This document shows positions 7,678 through 16,839 of a stretch of 64,000 bases of DNA, one piece after another (position 1 is the first letter of the stretch; each line of letters starts with the position of its first letter). The stretch is from Streptomyces sp. IMTB 2501 (GTDB taxonomy: Bacteria > Actinomycetota > Actinomycetes > Streptomycetales > Streptomycetaceae). The position numbers were made by a program, and so were the translations under genes. The DNA is taken from assembly GCF_001953885.1 (NCBI RefSeq), contig NZ_MQUS01000018.1:17493-81492 (forward strand), read 5' to 3'. Under the pieces are notes generated by a model. That model did no database searches. It saw only the letters and a list, made by a program, of their open reading frames with translations, and was not told where the DNA came from.

Positions 7678-10146
7678 GTGGGCGGGTCGACTCTGGTGAC
7701 ACACGAGCCGGTCACCACACCGGCGGCGGGGGAGGGGAACGCCCCCCGCGAGGACACCGCGGCACCGCCCCCGCCCGCACCGGCCGACCGGCTCGGCGCG
7801 CGCCGGGTCCGATGGGTGTTCTTCGGGCTGCTGCTCGCCCTGCTGCTCGCGGCACTCGACCAGATGATCGTCGCGACCGCACTGCCGAAGATCGTCGGCC
7901 AACTGCACGGCCTGGACCGGATGTCCTGGGCGATCACCGCCTATCTGCTCACCTCCACCATCGGTCTGCCCCTGTACGGCAAGCTCGGCGACCTCTTCGG
8001 CCGCAAGGGCGTCTTCCAGTTCGCCATCGCCGTCTTCGTCGTCGGCTCCGCGCTCGCCGGCCGCGCCCAGTCCATGGACCAGCTGATCGCCTTCCGCGCG
8101 CTCCAGGGCGTGGGCGCGGGCGGCCTCATGATCGGGGTGCAGGCGATCATCGCCGACATCGTGCCGCCCCGTGAACGCGGCCGCTACATGGGCCTGATCG
8201 GCGCCGCCTTCGGCCTCGCCTCCGTCGCCGGACCCCTGCTCGGCGGCTACTTCACCGACCACCTCTCGTGGCGCTGGTGCTTCTACATCAACGTCCCCTT
8301 CGGCCTGGTCACCCTCGCCGTCGTCACCCTCGTCCTGAAACTCCCCACGCCCGCCGCACGCGGCCGCCGCGGGGGCTTCGACGTTCTCGGCGCGCTGCTG
8401 CTCGCCGCCGCCTCCACCTGCCTGGTACTCCTGACCAGCTGGGGCGGCACCGAGTATGCCTGGGGCTCGCGGCAGATCACCGGCCTCGGCGCCGGCGCGT
8501 TCGCCGCCGTCGTCCTCTTCCTCGTCGCCGAGCGCTTCGCCGCCGAACCCCTCATCCCGCTCCGGCTGTTCCGCGACTCCGTCTTCAACGTCAGCGCGCT
8601 GGTGGGCCTCGTGATCGGCGTCGCCCTGTTCGGCGCCGCCAGCTATCTGCCGACCTTCCTGCAGATGGCCGACGGGGCCAGCGCCACCGAGTCCGGGCTG
8701 CTGATGCTGCCCATGATGGCCGGGATCGTCGGCGCCTCCGTCATCGGCGGTCAGCTCATCAGCCACACCGGCCGCTACAAGATCTATCCCGTGCTCGGCG
8801 GCGCCGTCTCCGCCGTCGGCATGTGGCTGCTGTCCCGCCTCGAAGTCGGCACGCCCCGGCCGCACTACAGCATCTGGATGGCCGTCCTCGGCGCAGGTAT
8901 CGGCATGGTGATGCCCGTCCTCGTCCTCGCCGTGCAGAACTCCGTACGGCCCGCCGACCTGGGCACCGCCACCAGCGCCAACAACTACTTCCGGCAGATC
9001 GGTGGCAGCGTCGGCGCCGCGGTCTTCGGCACCCTCTTCGCGAACCGGCTCACCGACGCCCTGCGCAGGGAACTGCCGCCGCGCGCCGGCGCCCGGCTGC
9101 CCGACCCGGAGTCCATCACCCCGCAGCTGGTCCACGCGCTGCCGCCGGCCTTGCGCGACGCCTACATCCGCGCCTACGCCGACGCGATGCCCCGGATCTT
9201 CCTCTACCTCGTCCCGGTGCTCGTCCTCGGTGTGCTCATCGCCTTTTTCCTCAAGGAGAAACCCCTGGTGTCCCACCACACCGCCGAAACCGAGCCCGGG
9301 GACGAGACCGTGAACGCCCCGATTCCGCAGGCCCGCCCCCAGCCTTCGGCCGGGGGGACCCCCATCTCGCTTCGCTCGCCGTACGCCGCCGGAATCCCCG
9401 TCTGCGGTACGGTGCAGCACCCCGACGGCACCGTGGTGCCCCGCGCCGCGCTCACCCTCATCGACATCGCCGGACAGCAGATCGGGCGGGGCGCGAGCGG
9501 CGAGGACGGACGGTACGCGCTCAGCACGCCCGGCTCCGGGGCGTACGTGCTGATCGCCGCCGCCAGCGGGCACCAGCCGCAGGCCGTCTCCGTCACCGTC
9601 GGCGAACGGCCCGTCGAGCTAGACGTCCTCCTCGGCGGCGCCGGACGCCTCGCCGGCAGCGTGCTGACCGCCGACGGCAGCCCCGTGCGCGACGCCACCG
9701 TCACCCTCACCAATGTGCACGGCGAGGTCGTCGCCAGCACCCGCAGCGGCCGAGAGGGCGGCTATGTCATCACCGAACTGGTCGCCGGCGAGTACACCCT
9801 CGCCGCCAGCGCCCCCGCCTTCCGCCCGGCCGCGCTCCCCGTCACCGTGCAGGCCGCCCGCGAGAGCAGGCAGAACGTCGAACTCGCGGGCGGCGCCGTG
9901 CTGCGCGGCACCGTCCGGGCGAGCGGCGGGCGGCCCGTGGAGGACGCGCGCGTGACGCTCCTCGACGCCGCGGGCAACGTCGTCGACACCCTCACGACGG
10001 GAGCGGACGGCACCTTCCGGTTCGTCGACCTGTCCTCCGGCGAGTACACCGTCATCGCCGCCGGTTACCCGCCGGTCGCCACCGTGCTGCAGGTCGCGGG
10101 CGGCGGCCGTACCGAACGGGACCTGCAACTGGGCCACGAGGACTGA
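7678..10146 (+). CDS. MFS drug exporter (DHA2/EmrB type) fused to carboxypeptidase-regulatory-like repeats
   Basis: 822 residues; GTG start with a GAGGGGAG site. Residues about 38-525 are a 14-helix drug:H+ antiporter: LDQMIVATALPKI in helix 1, GKLGDLFGRKGVF as motif A after helix 2, a later FRALQGVGAGG, then a final helix IFLYLVPVLVLGVLIAFFLK. A proline-rich linker follows. From about residue 570 to the end are three tandem beta-sandwich repeats of the CarboxypepD_reg type (VCGTVQHPDGTVV, LAGSVLTADGSPV, LRGTVRASGGRPV), each with a GxYxL or GxFxF core. The tail should face the cytoplasm if the count of 14 is right. The exporter substrate is unknown. The linker is encoded by a palindromic repeat at 9331-9380. 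Confidence 0.9.
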   Translation: MGGSTLVTHEPVTTPAAGEGNAPREDTAAPPPPAPADRLGARRVRWVFFGLLLALLLAALDQMIVATALPKIVGQLHGLDRMSWAITAYLLTSTIGLPLYGKLGDLFGRKGVFQFAIAVFVVGSALAGRAQSMDQLIAFRALQGVGAGGLMIGVQAIIADIVPPRERGRYMGLIGAAFGLASVAGPLLGGYFTDHLSWRWCFYINVPFGLVTLAVVTLVLKLPTPAARGRRGGFDVLGALLLAAASTCLVLLTSWGGTEYAWGSRQITGLGAGAFAAVVLFLVAERFAAEPLIPLRLFRDSVFNVSALVGLVIGVALFGAASYLPTFLQMADGASATESGLLMLPMMAGIVGASVIGGQLISHTGRYKIYPVLGGAVSAVGMWLLSRLEVGTPRPHYSIWMAVLGAGIGMVMPVLVLAVQNSVRPADLGTATSANNYFRQIGGSVGAAVFGTLFANRLTDALRRELPPRAGARLPDPESITPQLVHALPPALRDAYIRAYADAMPRIFLYLVPVLVLGVLIAFFLKEKPLVSHHTAETEPGDETVNAPIPQARPQPSAGGTPISLRSPYAAGIPVCGTVQHPDGTVVPRAALTLIDIAGQQIGRGASGEDGRYALSTPGSGAYVLIAAASGHQPQAVSVTVGERPVELDVLLGGAGRLAGSVLTADGSPVRDATVTLTNVHGEVVASTRSGREGGYVITELVAGEYTLAASAPAFRPAALPVTVQAARESRQNVELAGGAVLRGTVRASGGRPVEDARVTLLDAAGNVVDTLTTGADGTFRFVDLSSGEYTVIAAGYPPVATVLQVAGGGRTERDLQLGHED
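9331..9380. repeat. Palindromic GC-rich dispersed-repeat-like element inside the MFS gene
   Basis: CCCCC-A-GCC-TTC-GGC-C-GGGGG forms a hairpin at 9336-9356, followed by GGGGGGACCCCC and a CTCGCTTCGCTCG tail. I recall closely similar sequences scattered through Streptomyces genomes. Here it is in frame and encodes the linker PQPSAGGTPISLRS between the transporter and the repeat domains. Confidence 0.55.
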
Positions 10147-10310
10147 CAGAGCGCCAGAGGCGGCGCGCGCGGGGCGCTGAGCTGCGCGCCGGTGCGATCC
10201 GGTGAAACCAATTCCAGGATTGCCACACATCGCGACCAGCCGCCGCCGTACCGTAGTGACGGGCGGCACAGATCGTTTGCGTACAGCCGTGGGGAGAGAG
10301 GGCCTGGGCC

Positions 10311-12764
10311 ATGGACCGTGGCAGCGAGCGGGACACACCTCCCGGGCGCGACGACGGCAGTGCGGCGGCCGGCCGGATTCCACTGGCCGTGGTCGTCGTC
10401 GACCGCGACGGCCGGGTGTCCCACTGGAGCAGCGGCGCACGGCGCCTGTTCGGTGCGAGCCGGGAGGACGCCGTCGGGCATCCCGCCGCCGATCTGCTGC
10501 CGGTCTCCGGCGCCCTCCCCGAGGACCCGCACGGCGATCGGATGCCGGACGCCTACGAGGTGTACGACGGACTCGGCCCCGATCTGGAGGCCTCGCTCGG
10601 CGGCCACACCGCCTACGCCACCGCCGGCCGCGCCCGCCTCGTCCCGCACGGCGAGGAGTCCGGCGGCGAGCGGCTCGACGTGCTCTGGTGGGCCTACCCG
10701 CTCGTCGGTCCCGGCCCGTCCCGGCTCCTGGTGCTCGCCGCCGACGCCACCCGGCTGCGCGAGGAACGCGGCTACGACGACGAGACCGCCGAACGCATCT
10801 CGCCCGGCTTCGCCCGCCACACCGAACTGCCCGCCTCCGACGAACTGGAACGGCGGCTGCCCGAGATCCTGCCCAACATGGGCCCCGGCCCGAGCGGCCG
10901 CATCGTCTCCCAGGTGCTCGAACTCGGCTATCCGGTCCTGGAGTTCAGCCAGTTCGACCGGGTGCCCGTCACCCCGTACTGGGGCGTGCCCCGCCGCCCG
11001 GGCCGCAGGCCGGCCGAACCCGTCGTACCGCAGCAGCGCTCCGCACCGCCGCTCGTCCCGGTCGGTGCCGAGCAGGACCTGGAGTACGCCGCGGTGCGCG
11101 AGCGGCTGGAGTTCCTCAACGAGGTCAGCTCCGGCATCGGCTCCTCCCTCGACCTCGGCGCGACCATCCGCGAGGTCACCAGCGCCGCCGTACCCCGGTT
11201 CGCGGACTTCGCCGGCACCCATCTGCGCGCGGCCGTCCTCGCCGGCGAGGGCTTCCCGGACGGACCGCCGGACGCCAGCACCGTGATGTTCCGGGTGTGG
11301 GTCGAGCACAACGACGAACCGGGCCGCTGGGACGACACCGTGCCCGTCGGCGAGGCCTTCGCCTTTCCCGAGCACACTCCGTTCTACAAGTGCATGGTCA
11401 CCGGCGAACCGGTCCTCGTCCCCCGGGTCACCGAGGAGCTGAGCGAGCGTATCTCCGGCGAGTTCGAGAAGCGCGACCTCAGGCCGCTCATCGGCGGCCG
11501 CTCCCTGCTGATCGTCCCGCTCAAGGCCCGCAACGTCGTCCTCGGCTTCATGGTGCTGATGCGCCGCCCGGACCGCCCCGCCTTCGACGACATGGACCGC
11601 ACCACCGGCGCCGAACTCGCCGCCCGCGCGGGCCTCGTGCTCGACAACGCCCGTATGTACACCTACCAGGAGAACGTCGCCGACACCCTGCAGGACAGCA
11701 TGCTCCCGCAGGTCACCCCGCGGATGGCCGGCTGCGACATCGCCACCCGCTATCTGCCGGGCACCCGGCTCGGCCGGATCGGCGGCGACTGGTTCGACAC
11801 CATCAAGCTGCCCGGCTCGCGCACCGCCCTCGTGGTCGGCGACGTCATGGGCCACGGCCTCAACTCGGCCGCGATGATGGGCCAGTTGCGCACGGCCGTA
11901 CAGACCATGGCCACCATGGAGACCCCGCCCGCCCAGCTGCTGCGCAACCTCGACGACCTGGCCCGCCGGCTCGGCGACACCTACCTCGCCACCTGCCTGT
12001 ACGCCGTCTACGACCCGATCCGCGGTGACCTGCACCTTGCCAACGCCGGTCACATCCCACCCGTCCTGGTCCGCGCCGAGGACGGCAGCAGCGAACTCCT
12101 GGAGCTGCCCACCGGCGCCCCCATCGGCGTCGGTGGCGTCCCGTTCGAGACCACCCGGATCAAGGTCGCGCCCGGCGACCGGCTGGTGCTGTGCACCGAC
12201 GGCCTGGTCGAGGTGCGCGGCTCCGACATCGGCGAGGGCCTCGCCGCGCTCTGCGAGTCCGCCGCACACCCCGCCGCCTCCATGGACGACGCCTGCGACA
12301 CCATCATCCGCGCCCTGAACACCCACGGCGGCCGCAAGGACGACGTCGCCCTGCTCATGGCCCGCCTCAACGGCATCCCCGACGACCACGTCGCCGAATG
12401 GCGGCTCGACGCCGGACCGCACGAGGTGGCCCGGGCCCGCCGCCTGGTCCGCGAACGACTCCTGCGGTGGGGTCTGCCGCAGGCCGTGGAGACCGCCGAA
12501 CTGCTGGTCAGCGAGGTCGTCACCAACGCCGTACGGCACGCCGTGAGCGAACCGGTCGGGCTGCGCGTGGTCCGCACCGACGCGCTGCTGTTCGAGGTCA
12601 CCGACGACGAACCCGGTCTGCCCGCCATGCTGAGCGCCGGCCCCTACGACGAGTCGGGCCGCGGCCTGCGCGTGGTCAGCCGGCTGGCCCGGGAATGGGG
12701 CGCCAGCGCCACCGGGCACCGTAAGACCGTCTGGTTCGAACAGGCCGTCGCCGGACGGGGATGA
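10311..12764 (+). CDS. SpoIIE-type serine phosphatase with PAS, GAF and HATPase (anti-sigma-like) domains
   Basis: 817 residues; ATG behind GGGGAGAGAGG. Domains in order: PAS at about 20-110 (VVVVDRDGRVSHWSSGARRL), a GAF-like sensor at about 265-450, and a PP2C/SpoIIE phosphatase at about 460-680. The phosphatase has metal-site motifs GGDWFDTI, VGDVMGHGL, LANAGHIPP and LCTDGLVE. A GHKL ATPase of the RsbW type at about 690-810 has ELLVSEVVTNAVRH, VTDDEPGLP and GRGLRVV. This architecture controls sigma factors or partner switches by dephosphorylating anti-anti-sigma proteins while the HATPase module binds or phosphorylates them. The partner is not in the window. A stem-loop follows the stop. 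Confidence 0.93.
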   Translation: MDRGSERDTPPGRDDGSAAAGRIPLAVVVVDRDGRVSHWSSGARRLFGASREDAVGHPAADLLPVSGALPEDPHGDRMPDAYEVYDGLGPDLEASLGGHTAYATAGRARLVPHGEESGGERLDVLWWAYPLVGPGPSRLLVLAADATRLREERGYDDETAERISPGFARHTELPASDELERRLPEILPNMGPGPSGRIVSQVLELGYPVLEFSQFDRVPVTPYWGVPRRPGRRPAEPVVPQQRSAPPLVPVGAEQDLEYAAVRERLEFLNEVSSGIGSSLDLGATIREVTSAAVPRFADFAGTHLRAAVLAGEGFPDGPPDASTVMFRVWVEHNDEPGRWDDTVPVGEAFAFPEHTPFYKCMVTGEPVLVPRVTEELSERISGEFEKRDLRPLIGGRSLLIVPLKARNVVLGFMVLMRRPDRPAFDDMDRTTGAELAARAGLVLDNARMYTYQENVADTLQDSMLPQVTPRMAGCDIATRYLPGTRLGRIGGDWFDTIKLPGSRTALVVGDVMGHGLNSAAMMGQLRTAVQTMATMETPPAQLLRNLDDLARRLGDTYLATCLYAVYDPIRGDLHLANAGHIPPVLVRAEDGSSELLELPTGAPIGVGGVPFETTRIKVAPGDRLVLCTDGLVEVRGSDIGEGLAALCESAAHPAASMDDACDTIIRALNTHGGRKDDVALLMARLNGIPDDHVAEWRLDAGPHEVARARRLVRERLLRWGLPQAVETAELLVSEVVTNAVRHAVSEPVGLRVVRTDALLFEVTDDEPGLPAMLSAGPYDESGRGLRVVSRLAREWGASATGHRKTVWFEQAVAGRG

Positions 12765-12768
12765 CCAA

Positions 12769-12799
12769 GGGGGCGTGCGGTCCGCCGGTGTACGCCCCC
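12769..12799 (+). terminator. Stem-loop terminator after the SpoIIE-type gene
   Basis: 8-bp arms GGGGGCGT / ACGCCCCC with a 15-base loop, starting five bases after the stop codon. Confidence 0.65.
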
Positions 12800-12906
12800 G
12801 GGGTTGACCGGTGTCCGTACATCCAGTGAAGGTGGCCTCCCGCCCCTTGCCTCGCCCGAGACCCCCGCGATATCCCGATCACGGAACCGAACCGTGGGGA
12901 GAGCGC

Positions 12907-13626
12907 ATGAACGTCTCGGACAAGTACCGCAGCAACTGGGAGAGTTACTGGAGCGAGACCTCCGAACAGGAGGGCGAGGCGATCTGGGACTGCGATCCCG
13001 CTCTCTCCGCCGAACCGCACAGCGCCCTGCTCCTGCCCCACGCGGACCCGGCGCGCACCATCGTCGACCTGGGCTGCGGCAACGGCACCCAGACCCGCTA
13101 CCTCGCCACCCGGTTCGCGCGCGCCGTCGGCGTCGACCTCTCGCACGCCGCCGTCAAGCACGCCCGCCGCGCCACGCCGGACGACACCGTGGAGTTCCAG
13201 CAACTCGACCTCACCGACACCGACGCCGTACGGGCCCTGCACCAGCGGCTCGGTGATGCCAACGTCTATATGCGGGCCGTCATCCACCAGAGCGAGCCCG
13301 AGGCGCGGCCGGCGGTCGCCGCCGCCGTCGCCGAGATCATCGGCACCGAGGGCCGCGCGTTCGTCGTCGAACTCACCTCCGGCTCCCGGGAGGTGCTGCG
13401 GCGCGCCGCGTCCCAGCCGAGCGGCCCGGGGCCCAAGCTGCAGCGTGTCTTCCACCACGGACTCAAGCCCGCCGACGCCGATGACGCGGAGATCCCGCGC
13501 GTGCTCGCCGAGGCCGGTCTGAAGGTCCTCGCCGACGGCGAAACGACCCTGCCGCAGACCGAGTTCCTCACCGACGGCACCCGTATCGACCTGCCGGCCC
13601 GCTGGTTCGTACTCGCCGGCGAATAG
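12907..13626 (+). CDS. Class I SAM-dependent methyltransferase
   Basis: 239 residues; ATG preceded by GGGGAGAGC. Motif I is VDLGCGNGTQTRYLA, followed by the acidic residue of strand 2 in VGVDLSHAA and a motif II-like QQLDLTD. This is the Rossmann-like fold. Early residues WESYWSET are typical of a subgroup of bacterial small-molecule methyltransferases. The substrate cannot be deduced. It stands alone, convergent with the SDR gene, and ends at a large hairpin. Confidence 0.85.
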   Translation: MNVSDKYRSNWESYWSETSEQEGEAIWDCDPALSAEPHSALLLPHADPARTIVDLGCGNGTQTRYLATRFARAVGVDLSHAAVKHARRATPDDTVEFQQLDLTDTDAVRALHQRLGDANVYMRAVIHQSEPEARPAVAAAVAEIIGTEGRAFVVELTSGSREVLRRAASQPSGPGPKLQRVFHHGLKPADADDAEIPRVLAEAGLKVLADGETTLPQTEFLTDGTRIDLPARWFVLAGE

Positions 13627-13655
13627 GCCGACCCGACAGGTCACACGGGTGGCGA

Positions 13656-13730
13656 CGCTCCCCGGTGAGCACGCGACGACCCCCGGCGCGTCCCCGCGCC
13701 GGTGTCGTCGGGGGCGCTCACCGGGGAGCG
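13656..13730. terminator. Long bidirectional hairpin between convergent genes
   Basis: Outer arms of 15 perfect base pairs (CGCTCCCCGGTGAGC / GCTCACCGGGGAGCG) enclose a second hairpin (GACGAC...GTCGTC and CGGCGCG...CGCGCCG). The right arm overlaps the stop codon of the SDR gene, so one structure can end both converging transcripts. Confidence 0.8.
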
Positions 13731-14554
13731 GTGGAGACCTCGTCGCCGCGGGGCGCGACGCGGAAGTCGAAGGCGAGAGTGCCCGGATCCAGGGCCGTCG
13801 CACCGCCGTCCACGGTGAGCACCGCCCCGTTGACGTACGACGCCGCCGGGGACAGCAGCCAGCCGATCGCCTCCGCGATCTCGCGCGGCTCGCCCGGTCG
13901 CCCCTGGGGCAGCAGCCGGGTCGCCTCCGCGTAGGCCGCCTGTACGCCCCCACCGCCCAGGCCCGTGTCCTCGGCGAAGCGGGCCATGCGCCGGTCGGCC
14001 ATCTCGGTCCGTACCCAGCCGGGACACACGATGTTGGCCCGCACCCCCTGCCTCCCGTAGTCGACGGCCACGGAGCGGCAGAGCTGGAGCAGGGCCGCCT
14101 TGGAGGTGGCGTACGGGGCGTTGCTCGTGCCGTTGCGCAGCGCGGACACCGAAGCGACGGCGACCACCGCCCCCTTGGACTCCAGCAGATGCGGGATCGC
14201 CGCGCGCAGCAGCAGAAGCGGGCCGGTGACGTTGGTGCGCATCACCTCGTCCCAGTCCCGTAGCGTCAGGTCCCCGACGGCTCCACCGCGCCCGATTCCC
14301 GCGTTGAGCACCACCCCGTCGACGCGGCCATGTGTCTCCAGGGCCGCCCGGACGAGGCCGTCGGCCGCGTCGGGCTCCCCGACATCGGACGGATACGCCA
14401 GCGCCCCTGTCTCCCGCGCGAGGCGTCGCAGGGGTTCGGCCCGCCGACCCGAGGCGACCACATGGTGGCCCCCTTCGCTCAGCAGCCGCGCCGTGGCCTC
14501 CCCGATACCCGAGCCCGCGCCGGTCACGATGACAACTCGCTTGTCCGCCACCAC
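13718..14554 (-). CDS. Short-chain dehydrogenase/reductase
   Basis: About 278 residues when started at the GTG at 14554, which follows GAAGGGAG by seven bases. An upstream ATG at 14617 would add 21 residues with no homology. Classical SDR motifs are present: TGAGSGIG for NAD(P) binding, NAGIG after strand 4, a catalytic Ser in VASVSAL, and YATSK supplying Tyr and Lys. The C-terminus VNGAVLTVDGGAT is typical of FabG-like family members. The basic GRRAEP after strand 2 suggests NADP(H). The substrate is unknown. It is a single gene convergent with the methyltransferase. Confidence 0.9.
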   Translation of the reverse strand: MVADKRVVIVTGAGSGIGEATARLLSEGGHHVVASGRRAEPLRRLARETGALAYPSDVGEPDAADGLVRAALETHGRVDGVVLNAGIGRGGAVGDLTLRDWDEVMRTNVTGPLLLLRAAIPHLLESKGAVVAVASVSALRNGTSNAPYATSKAALLQLCRSVAVDYGRQGVRANIVCPGWVRTEMADRRMARFAEDTGLGGGGVQAAYAEATRLLPQGRPGEPREIAEAIGWLLSPAASYVNGAVLTVDGGATALDPGTLAFDFRVAPRGDEVSTAPR

Positions 14555-14790
14555 AGTCAAGCTCCCTTCGCCGAGTGCCTCCCGAACGACCGACTCTAGA
14601 TCCGGGGGCTCCGCCACTGATCATTTCCGGACAGGGCCACGGGTCCTGACGGAGTCGACGAGGAACTGGGCGACATCCACGACCTGGATGGACCGCACGC
14701 AGATCGTCGATCGGGCCGGCGAGCAGAACCCACCCGTACGGCGACGGCGCCACCCGGCCCGGCACATCGCGTGCCGGGCCGGGCCGGCGG

Positions 14791-14943
14791 TCAGAAGTCC
14801 CAGCTCTGGCTCGGCGCTCCGTTGCAGCTCCAGCTCACCAGGAGCTGACCGGGCGCAGGGCTGCCCCCCAGGATGTCGAGGCACTTGCCGTTCATCCGGC
14901 TACGGATCTCGCTGCCGTTCCGGTACCACCTCTGGTTGATGCC
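14791..14943 (-). pseudogene. 3' end of a ricin-type beta-trefoil lectin-domain gene
   Basis: A 50-codon frame ending in TGA encodes NQRWYRNGSEIRSRMNGKCL, then DILGG and a tail ending in PSQSWDF. This is the last subdomain of a ricin B-type carbohydrate-binding module: two Q-x-W motifs (NQRW, SQSW) and the KCLDI signature. In Streptomyces these modules end secreted glycosidases and proteases. Everything upstream is gone. The frame runs straight into the WD40 fragment at 14944. Confidence 0.75.
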
Positions 14944-16489
14944 GTGCGCGATCCCCGGCATCCGTCGCTGCCGGCCACCCTCCCCGGCCACACCGACGCG
15001 GTCACCTCGGTGGCGTGCAGCCCGGACGGCCACACGCTGGCGACCACCGGCGACACCACCGCCAGGCCGCGGGACGTCACCGACCCCGCGCACCCGCGTC
15101 ACGTCGACGTGCTGCGCGGCCACACCGACGCGGTCACCTCGGTGACGTTCGGCCCGGACGGCCGGACCGTGGCGACCGGCAGCTGGGACCACACCGCACG
15201 GATCTGGGACATCGGCAGCGGCCCGCGGACGCGGCCACCGGCCGTCCTGCTCGGCCATCCCACCATCGTCTGGTCGGTGGCGTTCGCCCCTGACGGCCGG
15301 ACACTCGTCTCGGTCGGCGGGTCCACCCTGTTCTGGGCTGTCACCGACCCGGCACACCCGAAGCTCGGCAGCGCGGTTCCCGGTGGGGCCTATCAAGCCG
15401 CGTTCAGCCCGGACAGCCGTGTGCTCGCCGATTCCGACCGGCTGCTGGACCTGCGGGACCTGTCGCTCGGGACCCACGACGACGTGGTCACGTCCGTGGC
15501 GTTCGCCCCTGGCGGCCACCTGCCCGCCAGCGTCGGCTGGGACGGCACCGCACGGCTGTGGCAGGTCACCGGTGGCCGGGCCCTGTGGCCGCTGGGCGTC
15601 CTGCGCGGGCACACCAGGTTCGTCCGGTCCGTGGCGTTCGGCCCGGACGGGCGCACCCTCGTCACCGCCGGCGAGGACACCACCGTCCGCGTCTGGGACG
15701 TGACCGGTCCACGAAGACCGCGTCTCAGATCGATCCTCACCCCCGGCGCCGGTGAAGTCGCCGGGGCCGGGTTCGGCCCGGACGGCCACCTGCTGGCCGT
15801 GTGGGCGCAACATGCGGCCGGACTGTGGGACCTGGCCGATCCCGCCCGTCCCCGGCCGCTGAGCCGGATCGCCGAGGGCGGTCCGGGCGTCACGATGGCG
15901 TCGTTCCGGCCGGACGGCCGCACGCTGGTGACGAGCACGGGCGAGTCCGGCTCGCTGCGGTTCTGGGACATCGGCGAGCCGCGCAGCCCCCCGGGAACTG
16001 CCGTCCCCGTTCCGGTCCGACCCGCTGACCGACGGCATGTTCAGCCCCGACAACCGGACACTGGCTGCCGTCCACCGGACGGACAGGACGGTCTGGCTGA
16101 TCGGCATCAGCGACATCGGCCGCCCGGCGAAGGTGACGCGACTACGGGCGTCCGGCTCCTGGCTCTACGCGCTGGCCTTCTCCGCGGACGGCCGCCGACT
16201 GGCAGCCGGCGCCGCCGACGGCAAGATCCTGCTGTGGGACGTGAACGGCGCGGCTGCTCCCGCCGTCCTCACCGGCCACTCGAATCCGGTACCCGCCGCC
16301 GTGGCGTTCGGCCCGCACGGCAGCACCCTGGCCACCGGCGGCGACGACTTCACGATCCGGCTGTGGGACACCGGCCTGGACAGGGTCGCCGCCCGCCTCT
16401 GCGACAGCGCGTACCCGCGGATCACCGGAGCCGAGTGGGCACGGTACCTCCCGGCGGTCGACTTCGCCCCACCCTGCCCCGCCATTTGA
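14944..16489 (+). pseudogene. WD40-repeat protein, 5'-truncated and frameshifted
   Basis: The sequence encodes many WD40 blades with motifs such as LPGHTDAVTSVACSPDG, TARIWDIGSG, VLRGHTRFVRSVAFGPDG and TTVRVWDVTG. The normal N-terminal half of such Streptomyces proteins, usually an HTH or NTPase module, is absent. Homology starts at the junction with the lectin fragment. The frame changes between about 15990 and 16036: blade text ends near RSPPGT in one frame and resumes as MFSPDNRTLAAVHRTD in another, running to the stop at 16489. Two lesions therefore make it a pseudogene, although a short ORF from 16037 remains. Confidence 0.8.
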
Positions 16490-16839
16490 CATCCGTCAGC
16501 GCCCACCCCAGTACAACTCTCAGAGGACTCGGTCCTGTCGACGTCGGCCGGAGCGCCGGGACGTCGCAGCCGGTGGCTGTGCCGTGTCCGGACCGCGGTG
16601 TCCCGTCGGTGCCGTGGCACGGTGACTGGCGGCGCAGTCTTCCGGATGGCGAGGAGCTGTCGTGGTGTGCCCGGCGCCCTGTCCCCGCACGCGCGGACGC
16701 CCTCCGACTTGGCCGGAGGGCGTCTGAGGCATGGTGGAGGTTCGGGCATCCGCGGCCTGCCGCGGTCGGCGGACGTTCTTCCAGGATCCTGAGATGCGCT
16801 GGAGCAACCGCGTGGTACGCCGCCTGGGACCCCTGTGCG
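16490..16839. other. Intergenic region between WD40 remnant and small secreted gene
   Basis: No gene is seen. It holds one clear terminator (16697-16723) that would end the leftward small secreted gene or the remnant transcript. Confidence 0.6.
16697..16723. terminator. Perfect stem-loop terminator
   Basis: 10-bp perfect arms ACGCCCTCCG / CGGAGGGCGT with a 7-base loop, about 120 bases beyond the stop of the leftward secreted-protein gene. Confidence 0.75.

Noticed and set aside
10065..12719. Very long minus-strand open frame opposite the SpoIIE-type gene
   Set aside because: An antisense shadow produced by high third-position GC; the product is Gly/Val/Ala/Glu-rich with no domain, and the plus strand has a complete multidomain protein.
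14791..16116. 441-codon minus-strand frame across the WD40 region
   Set aside because: Only its last 50 codons (lectin fragment) are real; the rest is antisense to WD40 blades.
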